64,000 nt of DNA from contig NZ_LSEF01000113.1 of the NCBI RefSeq assembly GCF_001641695.1, positions 27,498 through 91,497 on the forward strand, in the 5' to 3' direction. The translations under genes and the position numbers were made by a program. Source of the stretch: Bradyrhizobium neotropicale (GTDB lineage: Bacteria; Pseudomonadota; Alphaproteobacteria; Rhizobiales; Xanthobacteraceae). The notes below the pieces were generated by a model. That model worked only from the letters and a program-made list of their open reading frames with translations, had not been told where the DNA came from and ran no database searches. Shown here piece after piece: positions 58,269 through 64,000 of this stretch; the first letter of the stretch is position 1; every line of letters starts with the position of its first letter.

Positions 58269-58709
58269 ATGCCGCTACATCTGATCAAGCTCGCCGTTGG
58301 CTGCGACTCCGTCAAAGAATTGAAGGAGTGGGTCGCCGAGCGGATGCAGACCGCGAAGAAGAAGGGTCTGCCGCAGCATCACATCCACATCACCCGCATG
58401 GTGCCCAAGCGCGACGCCGAGATCCTCGCAGGGGGATCGCTCTACTGGGTGATTAAGGGTGAGATCGCCGCCCGCGAAAAAATCATCAGCATCGAGCCGT
58501 TCCGAGACAAGGACGGCATCGGGCGTTGCCGGATCGTGATGCAGCCGAAGGTGATCTCGGTCTCGCCGCGGCCGATGCGTCCGTTCCAGGGCTGGCGCTA
58601 TCTCACCGAGGACGCCGTGCCGCCCGATCTCGGCAAGGCCGCAGCAGGCACCATCGCGGCGATGCCGGAGCCGATGCGGCGCGAGCTGCGCGACCTCGGG
58701 CTGCTCTAA
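58269..58709 (+). CDS. DUF1489 family protein
   Basis: ATG 58269 follows a GGGGG site. The 146-residue protein has [21 protein letters not shown] and [28 protein letters not shown], then [18 protein letters not shown]. These are the signature blocks of DUF1489, an alphaproteobacterial family of unknown role. It is soluble and probably a basic, nucleic-acid-like fold. Its stop overlaps the panC stop on the opposite strand, so the two genes converge and share the last bases. Confidence 0.88.
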   Translation: MPLHLIKLAVGCDSVKELKEWVAERMQTAKKKGLPQHHIHITRMVPKRDAEILAGGSLYWVIKGEIAAREKIISIEPFRDKDGIGRCRIVMQPKVISVSPRPMRPFQGWRYLTEDAVPPDLGKAAAGTIAAMPEPMRRELRDLGLL

Positions 58710-59557
58710 ACCGCGATATTGTCGATCAGGCGCGTCGAGCCGAGCCTGGCTGCGACCAGGATCCGCAAGGGGCCGTCCTTGCGCGAGGTGACCGGCCCAA
58801 GCGTCTCGGCATGGCGGACCTCGAAATAGTCGAGCGTAAAGCCGGCGGCCGCGATCAGCCCGGCGCCGCCCGCCATCGCAGACGCGATCGCATCGCCGGC
58901 CTTGATCCGGCGGGCGCTTTCCTTCATGGCGCGATAGAGCGTGGGCGCGATCTGCCGCTCCTCCGGCGACAGGTAGACGTTGCGCGAGGACATCGCGAGC
59001 CCGTCGCGCTCGCGCACGGTGCGGGACCCGATGATCTTGACGCCGAGATCGAGATCCCGCGCCATCTGCGTCACCACCCGCAATTGCTGAAAGTCCTTCT
59101 CGCCGAAGATCGCGAAATCCGGCCGGCATTGCGTGAACAGCTTGCCGACCACGGTGGCGACGCCGCCAAAGAAGTGCGGGCGGAAGCGGTCTTCGAGCCC
59201 GGCCAGCGCCGGCCCCTCCGGCGCGATGCGGGTGGCAAAGCCCTCCGGATACATGGCCTCGACGCCGGGGTGCCAGACCATGTCGACGTCCTCGGCGGCC
59301 AGCTTGGCGATGTCCGACTTCCAGGTTCGCGGATAAGCGCCGAAATCCTCGGTCGGCGCGAACTGAGTCGGGTTCACGAAGATCGAGACCACGACCCGGC
59401 TCGCGCGTCGCTTGGCGAGTCGGACCAGCGACACATGCCCGTCATGGAGTGCCCCCATGGTCGGCACCAGCGCGATCGTGGCTTTTCGCTTGCGAAGATT
59501 GTCGATGGCGCGGCGCAGGGTGGGGACCGTGCGGGCGATCAAGGGGCTGCGTGACAT
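58706..59557 (-). CDS. panC: Pantothenate synthetase
   Basis: The 283-residue protein starts at ATG 59557; the frame is open further upstream but without coding character. It has the PanC set: [18 protein letters not shown] (ATP-binding HxGH-like motif), [18 protein letters not shown] and [13 protein letters not shown]. It condenses pantoate and beta-alanine using ATP to make pantothenate, a precursor of coenzyme A. Length is normal. No panB is in the window. It is convergent with the DUF1489 gene. Confidence 0.97.
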   Translation of the reverse strand: MSRSPLIARTVPTLRRAIDNLRKRKATIALVPTMGALHDGHVSLVRLAKRRASRVVVSIFVNPTQFAPTEDFGAYPRTWKSDIAKLAAEDVDMVWHPGVEAMYPEGFATRIAPEGPALAGLEDRFRPHFFGGVATVVGKLFTQCRPDFAIFGEKDFQQLRVVTQMARDLDLGVKIIGSRTVRERDGLAMSSRNVYLSPEERQIAPTLYRAMKESARRIKAGDAIASAMAGGAGLIAAAGFTLDYFEVRHAETLGPVTSRKDGPLRILVAARLGSTRLIDNIAV

Positions 59558-59844
59558 CAGGACTCGGGGATGGCTGGGACACGGATGGGCCGTACGGTCT
59601 GCCGCGCGGCCGGCTAACCTTAACAAGCCGCGGCCGTGGACGCCATGCATCCGCATGCGGCACAGCATCCCGCGTAGCGCCGTGAAGGATGTCGCGGCAT
59701 TGTTGGCTGAATCGCAGACGCGAAATGGCGGCGCGATTCATGATGAAGCACGGCGCAGTGCGATTTGCATTTCCTGTCACGCATTTCACTTGACCGCAGA
59801 CGCGGTCATCTCGAAGATATTCGTTAGGGGTGTTGAGGATCGTT

Positions 59845-60768
59845 ATGCTTCTGCAGGCTAGCCAAGGCCAATCCGGCTCGGCGCATGTTGTCGTGCTCGG
59901 CAACGAAAAGGGCGGCTCCGGCAAGTCGACGACTGCCCTGCATATCGCGGTCGCGCTTCTGAAGGCTGGCCAGCGCGTCGCCACCATCGACCTCGACTGC
60001 CGTCAGCAGAGCTTCACCCGTTACATCAACAACCGTTCCGCCTGGGCGCGCCGCACCAAGCTCGATCTCGAGCTGCCGGTACATCGCTGCATCAAGCTCG
60101 GCGAGACCATGCAGATCGCCGACAACGAGAACTCCGAGTTCCAGCAGTTCATGGAGGCGGTCTCGGCAGTCGAAAGCAGTTTCGACTTCATCGTCATCGA
60201 TACGCCAGGCACCGACAGCTACCTGATGCGGCTCGCCCATTCGATGGCTGATACCCTGGTCACGCCGATCAACGACAGCTTCCTCGATTTCGACGTGCTC
60301 GGCACCGTCGACCCCGCCAACTATGCGGTCACGGGCGAGAGCCACTATGCCGAGATGGTGCGGGACACGAGGCGCAGGCGCCGCCAGCTTGACGGCTCGA
60401 CCACCGACTGGATCGTCGTGCGCAACCGCCTGTCCATGCTCGGCTCGCGCAACAAGCAACTCGTCGCCGACGGCTTGAAGGAATTGTCGCTGCGGCTCGG
60501 CTTCCGCTATGTCGATGGCTTTGCCGAGCGCGTCGTCTATCGCGAGTTCTTTCCGCGCGGCCTGACCGCGCTCGACGAGATCGACGAGGCCACGCTCGGC
60601 ATGCGGCCCAATCTCGGTCATCTCACCGCACGGGAAGAGGTGACGAGCCTGCTCCGCCAGCTCAAGCTGCCGCTCGACGAGCGCGGCCGCCGCCGCGCGG
60701 CCAACCGCGCCGAGTGGTTCAGCCAGGTCGACAAGCCGCTCGAGGTTCACGACATCCTCGGCGCCTGA
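59845..60768 (+). CDS. mipZ: Division-plane positioning ATPase MipZ
   Basis: From ATG 59845 (GAGG 9 bp upstream) the product has 307 residues. It has the deviant Walker A motif NEKGGSGKSTT near the N-terminus, VATIDLDCRQQSFTRYINNR (switch I region, Walker A'-following strand), DFIVIDTPGTD (switch II/Walker B) and a MipZ-type C-terminus with ERVVYREFFPRGLTALD. MipZ forms a polar gradient by binding ParB and inhibits FtsZ, placing the division site in Caulobacter and relatives. Its presence is a strong alphaproteobacterial marker. It appears monocistronic. Confidence 0.92.
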   Translation: MLLQASQGQSGSAHVVVLGNEKGGSGKSTTALHIAVALLKAGQRVATIDLDCRQQSFTRYINNRSAWARRTKLDLELPVHRCIKLGETMQIADNENSEFQQFMEAVSAVESSFDFIVIDTPGTDSYLMRLAHSMADTLVTPINDSFLDFDVLGTVDPANYAVTGESHYAEMVRDTRRRRRQLDGSTTDWIVVRNRLSMLGSRNKQLVADGLKELSLRLGFRYVDGFAERVVYREFFPRGLTALDEIDEATLGMRPNLGHLTAREEVTSLLRQLKLPLDERGRRRAANRAEWFSQVDKPLEVHDILGA

Positions 60769-61124
60769 GCCGCGACGGTACGGCGCTACTTCCAGTCGAA
60801 GATCAACGAAGCTGAAATCCCGGGTTCCCACGGAACCGAGCGAGCGCAGCGAGGTTTTTATGCTGCATTTACACCGAAACCGAACCTGAAAGAGAAAGGT
60901 TGCGTCTGAAGTACGAGTGCACCCTGACGTAGTGGTGCTGGAATAAGGTGCTCAAGAAACGTGTGCGGCGCACAACGAAAGGGCTGCCGGATCACAATAT
61001 TTGGCCTTCCTGTCACGTGGCTGTGACATATATTAGGGAATAGGCGACAAGGGGCCAGTGAGAGCCCTCTACCAACGATTTTCAACAGGGATTCAGGTCA
61101 GAAGACCTGAGGCTGAGGACGAAA
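60769..61124. promoter_or_regulatory. Intergenic region between mipZ and the alpha/beta hydrolase gene
   Basis: This 356-bp space holds no convincing gene. It contains a short hairpin (GGTTCC-CAC-GGAACC near 60830-60843). A GGTTTTTA run follows about 15 bp later, which may serve as a weak mipZ terminator. Close to the hydrolase gene it has a symmetric TGTCAC-N6-GTGACA site followed by an AT-rich TATATTAGGG stretch. Confidence 0.4.
61011..61028. promoter_or_regulatory. Operator candidate TGTCAC-N6-GTGACA
   Basis: Perfect 6-bp arms (61011-61016 and 61023-61028) with a 6-bp spacer sit just before an AT-rich TATATT (61029-61034), about 95 bp upstream of the hydrolase ATG. The geometry suits a dimeric helix-turn-helix regulator. 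The regulator is unknown. Confidence 0.4.
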
Positions 61125-61985
61125 ATGAAGCGTGGAATTGCCGTTCTGGTTTCCGTCGGTGCCCTCTGCGGCGTCGCCTATTTCACGGCGAGCAAATGGG
61201 CCATCAAGCATGAGACGATCACCTTCTACGACGCTTCGCGCGACAACCGTCCAGTGCCCGTCGATATCGCCGTCCGTCGCGACAAGGAAATGCAGGCCAC
61301 TGCCGGCATGATCACGTTGCCGGTCGCGGTGATCAATCACGGCAACACCGTCAAGAACACCGAATACGGTTTCCTCGCCAACATCTTTGCGGCGCGCGGC
61401 TATCTCGTGGTCAGCCCGCAGCATGACCTGCCGACCGATCCTCCGATGGTGACCAAGCCCGGCGAGCTTTACGTCGGCCGGCTGCCGCAGATCCTGCGCG
61501 GCGTCGCCAACATCCATCTGGCGATGCAGGAAATGAAGAAGGTGCAGCCGAACGCCGACTACGCCCAGGTGACGATGGTCGGTCACTCCATGGGCGGCGA
61601 TATCACGATGTATTTCGCCAAGCAGTATCCGGACGAGGTCAAGAAGGTCGTCACGCTGGACAATCTGCGCGTGCCCTTCGTCACCGCCGGCAAGTTCAAG
61701 ATCCTGTCGTTCCGATCCCACGATCCGCAGTTCAAGACGGATCCGGGCGTGATCCCGACCGACGAGGAGTGCGAGAAGGCCGGGATTCAGGTCGTGAAGA
61801 CCGAATTCCAGCATAACGACATGCGCGACACCGGTCCGGACGATGCCAAGAACTCGATCCAGGGCATGCTGGACAAGTTCCTGAGCGCCACCGACAGCGA
61901 GATCGCGCCCGTCGACACCACTTCATCGCCGCCCAAGATCCTCGAGCCCGGTCCGGTCGCCCTGATGAAGCCAGCCAAGAGCTGA
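61125..61985 (+). CDS. Membrane-anchored or secreted alpha/beta hydrolase
   Basis: The 286-residue protein has an N-terminal hydrophobic segment (about residues 4-22) that may be an uncleaved anchor or signal. The alpha/beta-hydrolase core has VAVINHGN (oxyanion-hole region), a VTMVGHSMGGD nucleophile elbow and a VVTLDNLRVPF strand carrying the likely Asp. A histidine in EFQHNDMRDT is the best candidate for the third catalytic residue. No substrate can be deduced. It has a long leader with an operator-like palindrome, so regulated expression is likely. Confidence 0.85.
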   Translation: MKRGIAVLVSVGALCGVAYFTASKWAIKHETITFYDASRDNRPVPVDIAVRRDKEMQATAGMITLPVAVINHGNTVKNTEYGFLANIFAARGYLVVSPQHDLPTDPPMVTKPGELYVGRLPQILRGVANIHLAMQEMKKVQPNADYAQVTMVGHSMGGDITMYFAKQYPDEVKKVVTLDNLRVPFVTAGKFKILSFRSHDPQFKTDPGVIPTDEECEKAGIQVVKTEFQHNDMRDTGPDDAKNSIQGMLDKFLSATDSEIAPVDTTSSPPKILEPGPVALMKPAKS

Positions 61986-62110
61986 TCGCGCTTCTCAACT
62001 AGCTGACGACTTTCGAAGCCTCCGCCGGCGACCGCCTGGGGAGGCTTCGCGCATTGACCGGGCAGGGGGCGCACTCCACATTAGCCGTCTCTGACAAGAT
62101 GCGAGCAGGG

Positions 62111-62866
62111 ATGTCCGGCGAACCGACCAAACCGCGCGGCCGCGAACCCGTTTCAGCGAAAGACGATCGAAGCGGTGGACTGCCGCAGGCGGATGCGTCA
62201 ACAGCGGACGATATCGCCGCCTTCGTCGCCAAGGCCCGCGCGATGTCGCCGCATGCGCCCGGCGCCAAGGGCCGGCTGATCTTTGCGCTGGACGCGACGA
62301 TGAGCCGGCAGCCGACCTGGGACATGGCCTGCGCGCTCCAGGCCGACATGTTCCGTGAGGCGGCGGCGCTGGGCAGTCTCGACATCCGGCTCGTCTATTA
62401 TCGCGGCTTCAACGAGTGCCGCGCCACGGGCTGGATCTCAGATAGCGTCAGGCTTGCGACGCTGATGAGCAAAATCGATTGCCGTGGAGGCGACACGCAG
62501 ATCGGCAAGGTGCTCAGCGAGGCGCGGCGCGAGGCGGTAGCTTCCGGCGTGCGCGCCGTGGTTTTCGTCGGCGACGCCATGGAGGAGAAGGTCGACGAAC
62601 TCTGCGCCAAGGCGGGTGAGCTTGGCATGTTGAAGGTCCCCGTCTTCCTGTTTCAGGAAGGCTACGACGCCGTGGCCGAGCAGGCGTTCCGCGAGATCGC
62701 GCGCCTGACCGGCGGGGCCTGGTGCCGGTTCGATCCGGGCGCGGCGGCGCAGCTGCGCGACCTGCTGCGCGCCGCCGCAGCCTATGCCGCCGGCGGCCGC
62801 GAGGCGCTGCTGAAATTGTCGAAGACCACGAGCGGCGCGGCCCTGCTGATCGGCCAGATGAAGTAG
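62111..62866 (+). CDS. VWA-like domain protein
   Basis: ATG 62111 is preceded by GAGCAGGG; ATG 62099 and TTG 62054 are alternatives. The 251-residue product has a disordered N-terminus. A von Willebrand A-like fold follows: RLIFALDATMSRQPTWDMA corresponds to the MIDAS DxSxS strand, with D-A-T-M-S in place of the canonical D-x-S-x-S, and later VRAVVFVGDAMEE. The C-terminal helices end GAALLIGQMK. It is cytosolic. Such proteins often act as protein-interaction adaptors. It is followed 99 bp later by a J-domain protein, which suggests but does not prove joint function. Confidence 0.75.
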   Translation: MSGEPTKPRGREPVSAKDDRSGGLPQADASTADDIAAFVAKARAMSPHAPGAKGRLIFALDATMSRQPTWDMACALQADMFREAAALGSLDIRLVYYRGFNECRATGWISDSVRLATLMSKIDCRGGDTQIGKVLSEARREAVASGVRAVVFVGDAMEEKVDELCAKAGELGMLKVPVFLFQEGYDAVAEQAFREIARLTGGAWCRFDPGAAAQLRDLLRAAAAYAAGGREALLKLSKTTSGAALLIGQMK

Positions 62867-62965
62867 TCGGACGTTCCGGCAAACCAGTGTTTGGTGTCGT
62901 CGCCGGCTGCGGGCGTGCGGAAAGACCGCCATGCATTTTGCCGTCAGGGCGACTATATTCCGGTC

Positions 62966-63694
62966 ATGCCGACCCTGATCGCTGGCGCTGTCGCCGTTGT
63001 CACTTTGTATCTGCTGCTCCAGATGTTCCGCGCGGCCAATCCGGCGGTGCTCGCGCGTGCCCTCAAGGTCGGCGGCGGCGTGGTGGCGCTGGCGGTCGCA
63101 GCCTTCACCGGCATCAGGGGCGAGCTTGCGGTGGCGATCCCGCTCGGAATATTCGGCGCCGGGCTGCTCGGCTGGACGCCGCTGGCGAACGCAGGCTTCG
63201 GCAATGTCGGCGGGCTGTTCGGCGGTGGCGCGACGCGCGCGTCAGGGCAGAGCTCGCGCGTGCGCTCGCAGTTTCTGGATATGCAGCTCGATCACGACAG
63301 CGGCCAGCTGACGGGCCAGATCGTTGCCGGGCCGAACGCCGGGCGCAGTCTCGACGAGTTCGATCTCGCCGGATTGCTCGCGATGGTCCCGGCGTTCGAC
63401 GCCGAGAGCGTCGCCTTACTTGAAAGCTATCTGGACCGCCGGTTTCCCGCCTGGCGTCAGAACGCGCAAGGCAATACGGCAGGGGGGCAGCGCCGCACGG
63501 CGGCGGGCGGCAAAATGACGGCGGAGGAAGCCTATCAGATCCTTGGCCTGCAGCCGGGGGCGGGGCGTGACGACATCAGCCGGGCCCACAAATCCCTCAT
63601 GAAGAAACTGCATCCCGACCAGGGGGGCTCGACGTATCTCGCTGCCCGTGTAAACGAGGCCAAGGATACTCTGCTTCGCACGCATAACGGCTAA
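62966..63694 (+). CDS. Membrane-anchored J-domain protein
   Basis: From ATG 62966 the product has 242 residues. Two N-terminal transmembrane helices (about 3-20 and 35-75, the latter possibly split in two) precede a Gly-rich linker and a middle alpha domain. A C-terminal J-domain (about 180-242) has EEAYQILGLQPGAGRDDISRAHKSLMKKLHPDQGG, including the HPD tripeptide essential for stimulating Hsp70. This reversed layout, membrane anchor first and J-domain last, resembles DjlA/TIM14-like co-chaperones, which recruit DnaK to the inner membrane. The client is unknown. Confidence 0.88.
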   Translation: MPTLIAGAVAVVTLYLLLQMFRAANPAVLARALKVGGGVVALAVAAFTGIRGELAVAIPLGIFGAGLLGWTPLANAGFGNVGGLFGGGATRASGQSSRVRSQFLDMQLDHDSGQLTGQIVAGPNAGRSLDEFDLAGLLAMVPAFDAESVALLESYLDRRFPAWRQNAQGNTAGGQRRTAAGGKMTAEEAYQILGLQPGAGRDDISRAHKSLMKKLHPDQGGSTYLAARVNEAKDTLLRTHNG

Positions 63695-63860
63695 CTCCGG
63701 CACCACGCTACAAACGCCCGTACCGCGTGAACTCCGCTTGCTCCGTTTGCCGTCGCCCCGATGCCCGCCGTTTGCGGCGTGGTCGATCCCTTGAGCAAAG
63801 TTTTAACCGTAAATCCTTGACGAGAGGTTGTTGCGAAACAGTCTTCGGATCACTGCGTCC

Positions 63861-63897
63861 ACAAAACGAAAATGCCCACGCCAGAGGCGCGGGCATT
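63861..63897 (-). terminator. Rho-independent terminator for the right-edge minus-strand gene
   Basis: Arms AATGCCCACGCC (63871-63882) and GGCGCGGGCATT (63886-63897) pair with one G-T contact around an AGA loop. Read on the minus strand they are followed by TTCGTTTTGT. The hairpin lies 22 bp past the stop of the partial gene at the right edge. Confidence 0.75.
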
Positions 63898-63919
63898 GGG
63901 GTCGGAAGGATGAAAAGAG

Positions 63920-64000
63920 CTAGTTGCGGACCGTGATGCAGGAGATGTCGGCGCGCTTCAGCGTGCGGCACACTGCTTCGGCCTGGTCCCGCTCGAGCCC
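63920..64000 (-). CDS. 3' end of a protein with a probable SPOR-like C-terminus (partial)
   Basis: Only the last 26 codons and the stop (TAG, read on the minus strand) are inside the window. The translated tail, including RDQAEAVCRTLKRADISC and ending VRN, matches the final helix and strand of SPOR domains. Those bind denuded peptidoglycan and often end in a Cys-containing helix followed by a beta strand. A terminator follows 22 bp downstream, which supports the reading frame. The rest of the protein lies outside; its catalytic domain, if any, cannot be judged. Confidence 0.6.
   Translation of the reverse strand, partial: GLERDQAEAVCRTLKRADISCITVRN

Noticed and set aside
59824-60831. A 335-codon minus-strand frame opposite mipZ
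   Set aside because: MipZ motifs are clear on the plus strand; the opposite frame is an Ala/Val/Gly-rich antisense shadow.
63708-63971. An 87-codon minus-strand frame at the right edge
   Set aside because: It overlaps a terminator hairpin and lies in a different frame from the SPOR-like tail, which has its own stop at 63920-63922.
1-64000. tRNA, rRNA or CRISPR arrays
   Set aside because: I looked for tRNA-like cloverleaf ends, rRNA cores and regularly spaced short repeats and saw none; a covariance-model scan would be needed for certainty.

Overview
The window looks like a chromosomal stretch from an alphaproteobacterium of the order Hyphomicrobiales, most likely Bradyrhizobium or a close relative. 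This rests on high GC, a MipZ-type division ATPase in place of a Min system, DUF1489, DUF599 and DUF3047 proteins, and rhizobial-type intergenic palindromes. The genus is inferred from gene content and has not been tested by a search.

Region 1 (1-19.7 kb) is a co-directional envelope locus. It encodes a LamG-like/ExbB fusion (cut by the left edge), ExbD, a TonB-like protein, a predicted outer-membrane porin, a periplasmic coiled-coil protein and a parvulin. A hairpin terminator follows. Next comes a filamentous-haemagglutinin-type exoprotein of about 4,590 residues. I see no classical TpsB/FhaC transporter, so this is the best candidate here for an undescribed secretion or surface-display system.

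Region 2 (19.7-44.7 kb) is a Wzx/Wzy-type surface polysaccharide locus. It has three glycosyltransferases, a GDP-mannose 3,5-epimerase-like enzyme, a polyprenyl-phosphate sugar transferase, a carbamoyltransferase, a thioesterase fused to a carrier-like domain that lacks its serine, a flippase, a polymerase, a methyltransferase, a beta-helix protein and a Wzz/BY-kinase co-polymerase. A lone PstS-like binding protein, a second parvulin, an orphan IS3 OrfA-like protein, a C93 transglutaminase-like protease and a DUF3047 protein lie among or beside these genes. No Wza-type exporter is present.

Region 3 (44.7-64 kb) is mostly housekeeping and conserved hypothetical genes. It holds a DUF2182/DUF1326 pair, two tandem secreted polysaccharide deacetylases, MgtE, a short XRE-like regulator, an aldo/keto reductase, a TolA/TonB-like protein, DUF599, a GST, a YidB-like protein, DUF1489, PanC, MipZ, an alpha/beta hydrolase, a VWA-like protein, a membrane-anchored J-domain protein and the tail of a probable SPOR protein at the right edge. 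Several intergenic spaces carry dispersed palindromic repeats. I found no rRNA, tRNA, CRISPR array or intact insertion sequence.
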